Notes under the pieces: generated by a model
What the model was told of the DNA's origin: nothing
Database searches by the model: none
The model's input: only the letters and a program-made list of their open reading frames with translations
Program-made: the position numbers and the translations under genes
Assembly: GCF_007556815.1 (NCBI RefSeq)
Contig: NZ_CP041745.1
Location: 2,147,001 to 2,211,000 of the forward strand
DNA from: Paraburkholderia megapolitana
GTDB lineage: Bacteria; Pseudomonadota; Gammaproteobacteria; Burkholderiales; Burkholderiaceae
DNA length: 64,000 nucleotides
Reading direction: 5' to 3'
Shown: positions 45,933 to 54,827 of the stretch, one piece after another
Position numbering within the stretch: position 1 is the first letter of the stretch
How the letters are laid out: the number at the start of each line of letters is the position of its first letter

Positions 45933-47099
45933 ATGAACACCGCCAGTCGACGGACGTTTCTGAAAAACCTCGGCGCAATGTGCGCTGCGAATTCGCTAAC
46001 GCTACTCGCCACACCCACGCAGGCAGCGGTTCCTGCCGCAACCGACTGGCAAACCATCACACCGGAAGCAGCCGGGTTCAAACCGGGTCTCGTGGGCCGC
46101 TTCGACAAGCTCGAGGCAAGCGGCCGGCTTGCCGGGGTGCACGGCGTGGTCGCGCTACGAAGTGGTCGCATCGTCTTCGAGCGCTACTTCAAAGGCGACG
46201 ATGCGAGCCGGCGCGGCCCGTTAGGCGAGGTCGAGTTCGGTCCCGACACACTGCGCGATATTCGCTCGGTGACGAAGAGCATCGTCGGGCTGCTGTACGG
46301 TATCGCGCTCGCCCGCGGCCAGGTTCCCGCGGTCGAACAGTCGCTGCTTGCGCAGTTCCCCGAGTATCCCGATCTCGCCGCCGACCCGCAGCGCGCCCGC
46401 CTGACCATCCGCGACGCACTGTCGATGACGCTCGGCATGCAATGGAACGAGAAGCTGCCGTACACCGATCCAGCGAACGGCGAGACCGCGATGGACGCCG
46501 CCGCCGATCGATACCGCTACGTGCTCTCTCGTCCGGTGGTCGGCGACCCAGGCAAGGGCTGGATCTATAGCGGTGGCAACGTCGCACTGGTGGCGAAAAT
46601 CATCGAGAAGGGAACGGGCCGCAACTTGCCCGACTTCGCGCGCGAGGTGCTCTTTGCACCGCTCGGGATCGGTTCGACGGAATGGGCGAAAGGCGCCGAC
46701 GGCGAAGTCTACGCAGCGTCCGGCCTCCGGCTGACGCCACGCGAGTTGGCAAGGATCGGTCAGATGGTGCTCGCCGACGGCCAGTGGAACGGCAAGACGG
46801 TCGTGCCGGCCGGGTGGCTGCACGAGAGTTTCCGCCCGGCTGCGCTCGTCGATATCGGCTATCCCGGGCTGCATTACGGCTACCTCTGGTACGTCGGCGA
46901 GGCATTGCAGGAAGGCAAGGGCGGTAGCTACGGCGAACGTTTCGTCGCGGCGATCGGCAACGGCGGGCAGCGGCTCTTTGTCTTTCCCGGACTCGATTTC
47001 GTGTTGTGCGTGACTTCGGGCAACTACAACTCCCCAGACCAGTGGCGTGCGCCTTCGGCGATTCTCTCTGAGATATTCCTGCCGAGCCTCGCGAGTTGA
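45933..47099 (+). CDS. Class C beta-lactamase-family serine hydrolase with Tat-type signal
   Basis: 388 residues from the ATG at 45933 with CCAGGAG upstream. The N-terminus SRRTFLKNLGA is a twin-arginine motif, with a cleavage region at TQAAV. The catalytic SxxK is in RSVTKSIVGLL, the Tyr motif in YSGGNVAL, and a GNGGQRLFVFP stretch occupies the third-box position. The family includes esterases, D,D-peptidases and beta-lactamases; this one looks like an esterase-type member. It is a single gene after the OGT operon. Confidence 0.82.
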   Translation: MNTASRRTFLKNLGAMCAANSLTLLATPTQAAVPAATDWQTITPEAAGFKPGLVGRFDKLEASGRLAGVHGVVALRSGRIVFERYFKGDDASRRGPLGEVEFGPDTLRDIRSVTKSIVGLLYGIALARGQVPAVEQSLLAQFPEYPDLAADPQRARLTIRDALSMTLGMQWNEKLPYTDPANGETAMDAAADRYRYVLSRPVVGDPGKGWIYSGGNVALVAKIIEKGTGRNLPDFAREVLFAPLGIGSTEWAKGADGEVYAASGLRLTPRELARIGQMVLADGQWNGKTVVPAGWLHESFRPAALVDIGYPGLHYGYLWYVGEALQEGKGGSYGERFVAAIGNGGQRLFVFPGLDFVLCVTSGNYNSPDQWRAPSAILSEIFLPSLAS

Positions 47100-47336
47100 G
47101 TCACACGTGTTCGCGCCAGGTACACCACTTGCTTGAATGCGACAGCCGGACGCGCAAATCTGACCTGTTCGCAGCGAAATCGCTGTTAGCGCATTCCGGC
47201 CGCGGCAACTTCTGCATTGCGCCGTGTCGTTGTTACGTGATGGCAACCGTAGCGCCGCATCATGGCGCCGCCCGATGCCATTTTTGCCGATCGCTCGCAT
47301 GCAAGAGTTGACGGTGCGTAGCCGGGAGTTCGTGGA

Positions 47337-48221
47337 ATGTGGATAACAAGGAAAAAACCGCTGTGCAAGCCGACGACCCGCATGCTCGTGTGGACGATCG
47401 CGTGCGGCTGCGGTGTGGTGATGGCGCCCGCTCATGCACAAACGCCGTCACCACTCGCGGAATGGCAGTATTCGGCCGGGGTGCCGCTGCAAAAAATGTT
47501 TGACCCCGACCCAGCCAGCACACCCAACTGGCAGTTCAGTTTCGGCGCGGCGGCCGCCTTCCAGCCGCGCTCCGATGGCTCGGACCGCTACCGCGTGCTG
47601 GCAGGCCCGAGTATCGACTTGCGCTATCGCGATCTGTTTTTCGCGTCGACCGGCGAGGGCGTCGGCGCCAACGTGATCAACACCGACCACTGGCGCACGA
47701 GCATTGCGATTGCCTACGACCTGGGGCGCCGCGCCGCCGACGATCAGCAGCACCTGAACGGCCTCGGCAATATCAACCCGGCGGCCGAGATCAAGATCGC
47801 CACCGACTACGTCATATCCAAAGACTTTCCGCTCGTGCTGCGCGCGGATTTGCGACGCAGTCTCGGGGGCACCGATGGATGGATCGGCGACATCAGCGCG
47901 TATATGCCGCTGCCCGGCAGCTCGAAGAAGTTCTTCTGGTTTGGCGGACCGACCGCCACCTTTGCGGATTCGCGCTACATGAACCGCTGGTTCGGCGTGA
48001 CCGACGCGCAGTCTGCGCGCTCAGGCTACCCGAGCTATTCGGCCAATGCGGGGCTCAAGTCGGTCGGCGCTGGTATCACGATGATCTGGTTCATCAACAA
48101 GCACTGGTTCATGACCGCCGACGGCGCGATCGAGCAGCTTGTGGGCCGTGCAGCGCATAGCCCGATCACGCAGCGTTCGACGAATGGGGTGGCGGACATG
48201 TCGATCAACTATCAGTTCTGA
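47337..48221 (+). CDS. MipA/OmpV family outer-membrane protein
   Basis: 294 residues. A signal peptide ends at AHAQ near residue 35. The beta-strand-rich body has the family pattern: LAGPSIDLRYRDLFFAS, NGLGNINPAAEIK, SRYMNRWFGVTDAQSARSGYPSY, and a C-terminal GVADMSINYQF. MipA/OmpV proteins are outer-membrane barrels or murein-hydrolase scaffolds. GGGAG precedes the ATG. Its end lies 17 bases from the end of the convergent hpaH gene. Confidence 0.8.
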   Translation: MWITRKKPLCKPTTRMLVWTIACGCGVVMAPAHAQTPSPLAEWQYSAGVPLQKMFDPDPASTPNWQFSFGAAAAFQPRSDGSDRYRVLAGPSIDLRYRDLFFASTGEGVGANVINTDHWRTSIAIAYDLGRRAADDQQHLNGLGNINPAAEIKIATDYVISKDFPLVLRADLRRSLGGTDGWIGDISAYMPLPGSSKKFFWFGGPTATFADSRYMNRWFGVTDAQSARSGYPSYSANAGLKSVGAGITMIWFINKHWFMTADGAIEQLVGRAAHSPITQRSTNGVADMSINYQF

Positions 48222-48238
48222 TGCCGTACTGGATGCGC

Positions 48239-49042
48239 TCAGACGAAGTTCAGGCCGATTGCGCCGAGCGGCCCGTAGTCGACGTGGAAGGTATCGCCGG
48301 CGCGCGCCGGAATCGGACTCGTGAACGAGCCGCTCAGGATCACGTCGCCGGCGTTCAGATGTTCGTCGTACGGCGCGATCTTGTTCGCGAGCCACGCCAC
48401 GCCGGTCGCCGGATGATTGAGCACGGCCGCCGCGAGCCCGCTTTCCTCGATTGCGCCGTTGCGATAGAGCAGGGCGCCGACCCAGCGCAGATCGACGTCG
48501 AGCGGCCGGATCGGCCGGCCGCCCAGCACGATGCCGGCGTTCGCCGCGAAGTCGGAGATCGTGTCGTAGACCTTGCGCGGCGCTTTGGTTTCGCGATCGA
48601 ACTGCTCGATGCGTGCATCGATGATCTCGACGGCCGGCGTGACCCAGGCGGTCGCGTCGAGCACATCGAACAGCGTCACGCCCGGTCCGGTTAGCGGGCG
48701 ACTCAGGATGAACGCCAGTTCGACTTCGACGCGCGGCGCGATGAAGCGGTCTGCACGGATATCCTGACCGCTTTCGATAAACATGCTGTCGAGCAGCGGT
48801 GCATAGTCGGGTTCGTCGATCTGCGATGCCCGTTGCATGGCGCGTGAAGTGAGCCCGATCTTGCGGCCCTTCACGACCTGACCTTCAGCCAGCTTCAGCT
48901 TCAGCCATTCGCGCTGGATTGCATAACCGTCCTGCACGGTCATCTGCGGATAGGTGCGCGAGAAATGGCGCAACTGCGTGCGGGTTTTCTCGGCGTGATC
49001 GAGCTGGGCGGCGAGGTCGCGGATAGTCTGTTCGTCTAGCAT
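48239..49042 (-). CDS. hpaH: 2-oxo-hepta-3-ene-1,7-dioate hydratase
   Basis: 267 residues from the ATG at 49042, the usual family length; a GTG at 49069 right after the hpaF stop is an alternative. It matches HpaH in [40 protein letters not shown] and [13 protein letters not shown]. It hydrates 2-oxohept-3-enedioate to 4-hydroxy-2-oxoheptanedioate in homoprotocatechuate breakdown. It is the last hpa gene in the run; the aldolase HpaI is not found after it. Confidence 0.9.
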   Translation of the reverse strand: MLDEQTIRDLAAQLDHAEKTRTQLRHFSRTYPQMTVQDGYAIQREWLKLKLAEGQVVKGRKIGLTSRAMQRASQIDEPDYAPLLDSMFIESGQDIRADRFIAPRVEVELAFILSRPLTGPGVTLFDVLDATAWVTPAVEIIDARIEQFDRETKAPRKVYDTISDFAANAGIVLGGRPIRPLDVDLRWVGALLYRNGAIEESGLAAAVLNHPATGVAWLANKIAPYDEHLNAGDVILSGSFTSPIPARAGDTFHVDYGPLGAIGLNFV

Positions 49043-49069
49043 GAGGATCCCGTGGGGCAGTGTGCTCAC

Positions 49070-49474
49070 TCAGGCCTTAAGCCGGGCGTGCAGGTTGTTG
49101 TGCTTCCACGTGCCGGCTTCGCCGAACTCGTTGATTTCAAGCGAGAGCGCGAGGCCGTGTTGTTCGTAGTCGGCGGCGAAGTGCTGCTTGATGATCTCGA
49201 ACAGCGCGTCGCCGGTCGCGCGCCGGACCGCTTCGGAGCGGCCCGCGCCGATCTTCAGGTTCGCATGCAGGAATGCGTTGTCGGGCCGGCCGTCGGCAAC
49301 GCAGTAATGCTCGCAGCGAATCGCCCGCACGCGGATGCCGCCGGTCGGAAAAACGCGTGCGCCGCCATCACTGTCGCGTTGTCCGTCGAGGCTGTGTGCG
49401 AGCGCTTTGCAGAGCGGGCCGAGGCGGGCATCGTCGGCGAGGTTTGCGCTGTATTCGAGCGTCAGATGGGGCAT
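49070..49474 (-). CDS. hpaF: 5-carboxymethyl-2-hydroxymuconate isomerase
   Basis: A 134-residue protein starting MPHLTLEYSANL, with the catalytic N-terminal Pro2 of the tautomerase superfamily, and a C-terminal NEFGEAGTWKHNNLH block typical of HpaF. It isomerises 5-carboxymethyl-2-hydroxymuconate to its oxo form. AAGGAG precedes the ATG; a longer open frame to 49927 is not used. It lies between hpaD and hpaH. Confidence 0.9.
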   Translation of the reverse strand: MPHLTLEYSANLADDARLGPLCKALAHSLDGQRDSDGGARVFPTGGIRVRAIRCEHYCVADGRPDNAFLHANLKIGAGRSEAVRRATGDALFEIIKQHFAADYEQHGLALSLEINEFGEAGTWKHNNLHARLKA

Positions 49475-49506
49475 GGCGAACTCCTTCGTTTCTGGTCGCG
49501 ATCGGG

Positions 49507-50370
49507 TCAGGCGGGCAATGCCGTGACCGGAAAAATCGCATTGATCTGGCCGGTGCCCGAGCTGCCGAAATACGGCGTGATCACTTCGGCCTTGCCGTCG
49601 TAACGGTCCCAACCGAGTGCACCGAGCAGCATCGCCGTATCGTGCATACCGCCTTCGCCCCAACATTTCTCGTTGTAGAGCGGCAGCATCGCGCAGAAGG
49701 TCGACCAGTCGCCGGCCTCCCAGAGATCGACGACCTTGCGGTCCATCTGCTCGAGAAACGGACTCCAGACCTTGTGCATGAACTGCTCGGCGGTGCCGTT
49801 GTCCGCGAAGTGGTGGCTCAGCGAGCCGCTTGCAAGTATCGCGACCGTGCCGTCGTAACGTTCCTCGATAGCCTTGCGCACGGCGAGGCCGAAGCGGGCG
49901 CTTGTCGCGAGGTCGTGCCACATGCACCAGCCGGCCACCGATACCGTGCGGAAATGCTGATCCGCATTCATGTAGCGCATCGGCACCAGCGTGCCGTATT
50001 CGAGCTCGAGCGTGGTCTCGCTGTGCGCACGGCTTTTCACGCCCATTTCGTTGGCGACGTCCGCGATCAGATGGCCGAGTTCGACGTTGCCCGGGTACGC
50101 ATACGGCATGTTGCGGATGAAATGCGGCAGCTCGTTGCTCGTATAGACGCCTTCGAAATGCGGTGCGCAGTTCACGTGATACTCGCTGTTCACGAGCCAG
50201 TGCACGTCGAACACGACGATCGTATCGACGCCAAGTGCGCGGCAGCGACGACCGATCTCATGATGACCGTCGATCGCCGCCTGGCGGCAGCCTTTGTGCG
50301 GACCGTCCAGCTCCGACAGATACAACGACGGCACATGCGTGATTTTGGCCGCCAGCGCGAGCTTGCCCAT
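49507..50370 (-). CDS. hpaD: 3,4-dihydroxyphenylacetate 2,3-dioxygenase
   Basis: A 287-residue LigB-type (class III) extradiol dioxygenase starting MGKLALAAKITHVPSLYLSE, very close to E. coli HpaD as I recall it. Iron-binding His and Glu positions lie in the THVPS, DVHWLVNSEYH and LASGSLSHHFAD blocks. It opens the aromatic ring of homoprotocatechuate at the 2,3 bond. GGAGAC precedes the ATG at 50370; the frame is open to 50412. Confidence 0.93.
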   Translation of the reverse strand: MGKLALAAKITHVPSLYLSELDGPHKGCRQAAIDGHHEIGRRCRALGVDTIVVFDVHWLVNSEYHVNCAPHFEGVYTSNELPHFIRNMPYAYPGNVELGHLIADVANEMGVKSRAHSETTLELEYGTLVPMRYMNADQHFRTVSVAGWCMWHDLATSARFGLAVRKAIEERYDGTVAILASGSLSHHFADNGTAEQFMHKVWSPFLEQMDRKVVDLWEAGDWSTFCAMLPLYNEKCWGEGGMHDTAMLLGALGWDRYDGKAEVITPYFGSSGTGQINAIFPVTALPA

Positions 50371-50421
50371 CGATGTCTCCAGTGACGCGCCGCGTGGTAA
50401 CGCGATGCGCATGCCGATCGG

Positions 50422-51879
50422 TTATACGCCCCAGCGCGGAATGTGATGCGAGCCGAGCGACAGACACACGTTCTTCGGCTCGAGGAATACTTCATAGCTC
50501 CATGTCCCGCCTTCGCGACCCACGCCCGATGCCTTCGTCCCGCCGAACGGCTGCCGCAGATCGCGCACGTTCTGGCTGTTGACGAAGCACATACCGGCTT
50601 CGATCGCAGCGGCAACGCGGTGTGCACGACCGGCATTCTCGGTCCAGATGTAGCTCGACAGACCGTAGGCGATGTCGTTCGAGAGTCGTACTGCATCGGC
50701 TTCGTTGTCGAACGGAATCAGGCACGCAACCGGGCCGAAAATCTCTTCCTGCGCGATGCGCATCCGGTTGTCGACATCGACGAATACCGTGGCCGGCACA
50801 AAATTGCCTTGCCGCAACGCATCGGGCAGATCCGGCACATCGAGCCCGCCGCACGCAAGCGTCGCGCCTTCCTTCGGCCCGAGTTCGATGTAGCTGCGCA
50901 CTTTGGCGAGATGCGCCTGGCTGATCATCGGTCCGATCGTGGTGCTGTCCGCCATCGGATCGCCAACAGTCAGGCGCTTCGCGCGTTCGATAAAGCGCTC
51001 GGCAAAACGCGCGTAGATCGAGCGTTGCACGAGAATCCGCGAACCCGCGGTGCAGCGCTCGCCGTTGTTCGAGAAGATCATGAAAACTGCCGCATCGAGT
51101 GCGCGTTCGAAATCCGCGTCGTCGAAAATCACGAACGGCGACTTGCCGCCGAGTTCCATCGAGAATTTCTTCAGGCCCGCGGTCTGTACGATCCGGTTGC
51201 CCGTTGCCGTCGATCCGGTGAACGACACGGCGCGCACGTCCGGATGCGCGACGAGCGGCTCGCCGGTTTCCTTGCCGTAGCCGTGCACGACGTTGAGCAC
51301 GCCGGCCGGAATGCCGGCCTCGAGTGCGAGCTGGCCCAGCATCGAAGCCGTGAGCGGCGACAGCTCGCTCATCTTCAGGACTGCGGTATTGCCGAAGGCG
51401 AGGCAGGGCGCGACCTTCCATGTTGCCGTCATGAACGGCACGTTCCATGGCGAAATCAGCGCGCACACACCGACGGGATGGAACAGCGTGTAGTTCAGAT
51501 GCGTATCGGTGGGGTACGTATGGCCGTCGACCCGTGTGCACATCTCCGCGAAGTAATGAAAATTATCGGCTGCACGCGGCACGAGCTGCTTGCGCGTCTG
51601 CGAAATGGTCTGGCCGGTGTCGTTGGTTTCCGCGGCGGATATTTCCGGCACGTTCTTCGCAATCAGCTCGCCTAGCTTGCGGATCAGCTTCGCACGCTCG
51701 GCCGCGGGTTTGCCTGCCCACGCGGGGAACGCATCTTTTGCCGCGTGCACCGCGGCATCGACTTCGGCCGCTGTGCCGCGCGCAACTTCGGCGAGAACCT
51801 GCTGATTCGCCGGGTTAACGGTTTCGAAATAGTCGGCACCCGTTTGCTCGCGGCCGTTGATCAGATGTTCGATGCGCAT
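50422..51879 (-). CDS. hpaE: 5-carboxymethyl-2-hydroxymuconate semialdehyde dehydrogenase
   Basis: A 485-residue aldehyde dehydrogenase. It has SPWNVPFMTATWKVAPCLA, the Glu motif ELGGKSPFVIF and the catalytic Cys in NNGERCTAGSRI. In this operon it oxidises the ring-cleavage semialdehyde to the dicarboxylic acid with NAD. A ribosome site AAGGAC precedes the ATG. It lies between hpaG2 and hpaD. Confidence 0.93.
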   Translation of the reverse strand: MRIEHLINGREQTGADYFETVNPANQQVLAEVARGTAAEVDAAVHAAKDAFPAWAGKPAAERAKLIRKLGELIAKNVPEISAAETNDTGQTISQTRKQLVPRAADNFHYFAEMCTRVDGHTYPTDTHLNYTLFHPVGVCALISPWNVPFMTATWKVAPCLAFGNTAVLKMSELSPLTASMLGQLALEAGIPAGVLNVVHGYGKETGEPLVAHPDVRAVSFTGSTATGNRIVQTAGLKKFSMELGGKSPFVIFDDADFERALDAAVFMIFSNNGERCTAGSRILVQRSIYARFAERFIERAKRLTVGDPMADSTTIGPMISQAHLAKVRSYIELGPKEGATLACGGLDVPDLPDALRQGNFVPATVFVDVDNRMRIAQEEIFGPVACLIPFDNEADAVRLSNDIAYGLSSYIWTENAGRAHRVAAAIEAGMCFVNSQNVRDLRQPFGGTKASGVGREGGTWSYEVFLEPKNVCLSLGSHHIPRWGV

Positions 51880-51912
51880 GGCAATGTCCTTGTTCTCGGG
51901 GAGCGAAGCAGA

Positions 51913-52683
51913 TCAGGGCCGTGCCTGGCGGCGACCGAACACCGCATCCGCTGCAATCGTGTTGACGAGTCGCCCCAGTCCGTCGATCTCGCAGACGACT
52001 TCGTCGCCGGCTTCGACGTTGACGACGCCTTCCGGCGTGCCGGTCAGGATGACGTCGCCAGGTGCCAGCGTCATGAAGCTGCTCAGGTATTCGATCAGCG
52101 CGGGGATATCGGTGACGAGGTCGCGCGTATTGCCGTGTTGCTGCAACGTGCCGTTCACGTAGGTGCGCAAACCGAGCTGCGTGACGTCCGCGATATCGAC
52201 GGCATCGACGAGCCAGGGGCCGAGCACGGTCGCGCCGTCGCGATTCTTAACGCGTAGGTTGGGGCGGTAGTAGTTTTCGAGGTAGTCGCGGATCGCATAG
52301 TCATTCGCGATCGTATAGCCGGCTACACAGGCCATTGCCGCATCGCGCGAGACGTTGCGTGCCGTGCGGCCGATCACGACGGCGAGTTCGCACTCGTAAT
52401 GCATGAAGGCTACGCCGTCGGGGCGACGTGTGAAGCCGCGATGTCCAAGCACCGCGCCAGGGCCTTTCAGAAAAACCAGCGGCTCTTCCTGCTGCGAGAA
52501 TTGCAGCTCTTTCGCATGCTCCGCATAGTTGAGGCCGAGCGCGAAGATCGTGCCGACCTCGAACGGCGCGAGCCATACGACTTCTTCTTCACGCAGCACG
52601 CGGCCATCGGCGAGTTGCACGCCGTTGCCGGCAGGATGCGCCTCATGAATTGCGCCGGCATAGGCAACGCGGGCGCGCATCAT
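51913..52683 (-). CDS. hpaG2: 4-hydroxyphenylacetate degradation isomerase/decarboxylase, C-terminal subunit
   Basis: A 256-residue fumarylacetoacetate hydrolase-fold protein. It has FALGLNYAEHAKELQF, EPLVFLKGPGAVLGH, the metal-binding MHYECELAVVIGR and NDYAIRDYLENYYRPNLRVKNRDG. It corresponds to the C-terminal half of the fused E. coli HpaG, decarboxylating and isomerising 5-oxopent-3-ene-1,2,5-tricarboxylate. GGAG precedes the ATG, which overlaps the hpaG1 stop (ATGA). Confidence 0.92.
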   Translation of the reverse strand: MMRARVAYAGAIHEAHPAGNGVQLADGRVLREEEVVWLAPFEVGTIFALGLNYAEHAKELQFSQQEEPLVFLKGPGAVLGHRGFTRRPDGVAFMHYECELAVVIGRTARNVSRDAAMACVAGYTIANDYAIRDYLENYYRPNLRVKNRDGATVLGPWLVDAVDIADVTQLGLRTYVNGTLQQHGNTRDLVTDIPALIEYLSSFMTLAPGDVILTGTPEGVVNVEAGDEVVCEIDGLGRLVNTIAADAVFGRRQARP

Positions 52684-53468
52684 GACCGGTCTCCTTGCAT
52701 GGCATCCGCGCCGACGAACGACAGACGCAGCGCCGGCCAGTCCGCTATCGTCATGATCGCGGTATCGCCGGCGTGCGCGACAGGCGAGCCGTACGGCACG
52801 CCCAACGTGAGCACATCACCCGCGGACAGCGTCATGAACTCCGTGACGTCGGCAAGCAGTCGCGCGACGCTGCGCACGGTTGTCGCCGTGTTCGCGACGA
52901 AAGGCGCACGCCCCTCGATGTGAACCGCAATCGATAGATTGTCCGGGTCCGCGACGTGACGCCGCGCGACGATAGCGGGGCCGATCGCGCAGAAGCGATC
53001 CCGTGCGCGAAAACGTACCGATGGGCGATACACGCTTGCGTGTGGAATGCTGAGATCGGCGACGATCGTGTACCCGGCGATGTACTCGAATGCCTCCGCG
53101 GCAGCAACGCGCGTTGCCGTGCGTCCGATCACGATGCCCAGCGATGCACCGACCTCGATGCCAGATTCACTCGCACCGACGACGTTCTCCGGCACCGTGA
53201 CGCACGTGCCATGACCGGTCAGCGTGTTGCGCGGCTTGACGTAGAGAATCGGCGCTTTAGGGGGAGACTTGTAGGGCGCCTCATGCACTGCATCACCGAG
53301 TGCGGACAACGCGGCACGGTCGTTCAGCAGTGTGCCGTACACCGTACCTGTAATGGGAACCGCGCACGTCACACGTTGCGACAGCAGCGCGGCCGCTGTC
53401 CGCGCATCGGTATCGCGCGGTAGCGGGTCACCTTCAACGTGAAACAGATAGTCGGCAAGTGCGAACAT
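52680..53468 (-). CDS. hpaG1: 4-hydroxyphenylacetate degradation isomerase/decarboxylase, N-terminal subunit
   Basis: 262 residues from the first ATG at 53468 (a TTG at 53489 is also in frame). The part from TVYGTLLNDRAAL through YKSPPKAPILYVKPRNTLTG and EYIAGYTIVADLSIPH matches the N-terminal half of E. coli HpaG. About 48 residues before TVYG do not match what I recall of HpaG1 and no strong ribosome site precedes 53468, so a shorter start is possible. It is the first gene of the hpaG1-G2-E-D-F-H operon. Confidence 0.87.
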   Translation of the reverse strand: MFALADYLFHVEGDPLPRDTDARTAAALLSQRVTCAVPITGTVYGTLLNDRAALSALGDAVHEAPYKSPPKAPILYVKPRNTLTGHGTCVTVPENVVGASESGIEVGASLGIVIGRTATRVAAAEAFEYIAGYTIVADLSIPHASVYRPSVRFRARDRFCAIGPAIVARRHVADPDNLSIAVHIEGRAPFVANTATTVRSVARLLADVTEFMTLSAGDVLTLGVPYGSPVAHAGDTAIMTIADWPALRLSFVGADAMQGDRS

Positions 53469-53521
53469 GAGGTTCAATAACGTCTGCAAACAAGGGGTAG
53501 CGCATCGAGGTTTCGAGAAAC

Positions 53522-53535
53522 ACTAACATGTTAGT
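53522..53535. promoter_or_regulatory. Perfect 14-bp palindrome, probable HpaR operator
   Basis: ACTAACATGTTAGT lies in the interval between hpaG1 and the divergent hpaR. MarR-family HpaR of E. coli binds palindromes in its own hpa promoter, and this is the only strong dyad here. It is close to where both promoters should be, so one dimer could repress both directions. Confidence 0.65.
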
Positions 53536-53666
53536 ATTATTGAGCCTGCTCAGATTGGCGGTCAACAGACTTTTCTTCATGCACGGGTTTTCCCCGAAGC
53601 TGACAGAGAGCGTCGCTCCACCGCTGAATGCCCACCGGCTTTTTCTCGCTATTGAACGGTCCCGTC

Positions 53667-54122
53667 ATGCCAGTCACCGATGCCACGCTCGTTTCGCACC
53701 GCAACCTGCCGATGCTGCTGCTGCGCGCACGCGAAAAGATGATGGAGCGCTTTCGCCCGTTGATCACCGCACATGGGTTGACCGAACAGCAATGGCGCAT
53801 CATCCGCGCGCTCAATGAGCAGGGGCCGATGGAGCCGCGCCAGATCTCCGACATCTGTACGATTTCGAGTCCGAGTATGGCGGGGGTGCTGGCGCGTATG
53901 GAAAGCCTCGGGCTCGTTACAAAAGAACGCTTCGCTGACGATCAACGTCGCGTGCTTGTCGAGCTGACCGACGCAAGCATCGATCTCGTGCGCGTGATAT
54001 CGAAAGACCTCGAGGCGAACTATCGCGAACTGGAGCGCAAGGTCGGTCCCGAGGTTGTCGAGCGTGTGTATCGCGCGGTCGACGATCTGCTGGCGGGGCT
54101 GGAAGAGGACGAGGAAGCGTGA
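53667..54122 (+). CDS. hpaR: MarR-family repressor of homoprotocatechuate catabolism
   Basis: 151 residues from the ATG at 53667 (53628 is also in frame). It contains a winged helix-turn-helix: LTEQQWRIIRALNEQGPMEPRQISDICTISSPSMAG-type helices and the wing at KERFADDQRRVLVELT. It matches HpaR in length and in its start LPMLLLRAREKMMERFRP. It should repress the divergent hpa operon until an aromatic acid binds. The stop overlaps the next gene start by GTGA. Confidence 0.88.
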   Translation: MPVTDATLVSHRNLPMLLLRAREKMMERFRPLITAHGLTEQQWRIIRALNEQGPMEPRQISDICTISSPSMAGVLARMESLGLVTKERFADDQRRVLVELTDASIDLVRVISKDLEANYRELERKVGPEVVERVYRAVDDLLAGLEEDEEA

Positions 54123-54820
54123 GACTGGATCCCGCTATCGCCACACGTGTCTCGCACGTGGATCTTCCGCTCGACGTTGAACTGTGGCGCCTCGATATCC
54201 CGCAAGACGAAGCCGCGCTACTGCCGATGCGGCATACGCTCGACGCGGCCGAATTGCAGCGCGCGAGCCAATACCACCGTCTCGTGGACCGCGCATGCTT
54301 TATCGTCACCCGCCACATGTTGCGCGCGCTGCTCGCGGCGCGCACGGGGGAGCCTGCGCAAGCGTTGCAATTCGAAACCAATGCACACGGGAAGCCATCG
54401 TTGCGCGATTACCCAACACTTGCATTCAACGTGTCGCATTCGGGCAACCAGGCGCTGGTCGCGCTGTCGGCGCGGCGCACGGTCGGCGTCGACATCGAGA
54501 AACTCGATGCCACGCTGGACTGGCGGGAAATATCGGAAGTTGCGCTAAGCGCGGATGAATACACACAGGTCGACCACATGCCGGACGACGTGCAACCGCA
54601 GATGTTCCTGCGTTGCTGGACCGCCAAGGAAGCACTGCTGAAAGCGACGGGCCTCGGTATTGCCGTTGCCGATGTGCTGCGCGCCACGACCGTCGATCCT
54701 CGCTCGGACGATGTGCAGCGCCTGCAGGTGCGTTCGCTGGAACGCGCACCGCAGCCGCTCTGTTTTCGCTGGATCGATGGGCGGGCGGGCTACGTTTGTT
54801 GCATCGCGTGGGGCGCGTGA
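54119..54820 (+). CDS. 4'-phosphopantetheinyl transferase (Sfp/HetI type)
   Basis: A 233-residue protein with a GTG start overlapping the hpaR stop. The conserved motifs are AFNVSHSG, VGVDIEK and WTAKEALLKATG, binding CoA and magnesium. It transfers the phosphopantetheine arm of CoA to a Ser of carrier-protein domains. Its coupling to an aromatic-catabolism repressor is odd, since no carrier protein or NRPS/PKS gene is visible in the window. Confidence 0.88.
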   Translation: MRLDPAIATRVSHVDLPLDVELWRLDIPQDEAALLPMRHTLDAAELQRASQYHRLVDRACFIVTRHMLRALLAARTGEPAQALQFETNAHGKPSLRDYPTLAFNVSHSGNQALVALSARRTVGVDIEKLDATLDWREISEVALSADEYTQVDHMPDDVQPQMFLRCWTAKEALLKATGLGIAVADVLRATTVDPRSDDVQRLQVRSLERAPQPLCFRWIDGRAGYVCCIAWGA

Positions 54821-54827
54821 ATTCAGT

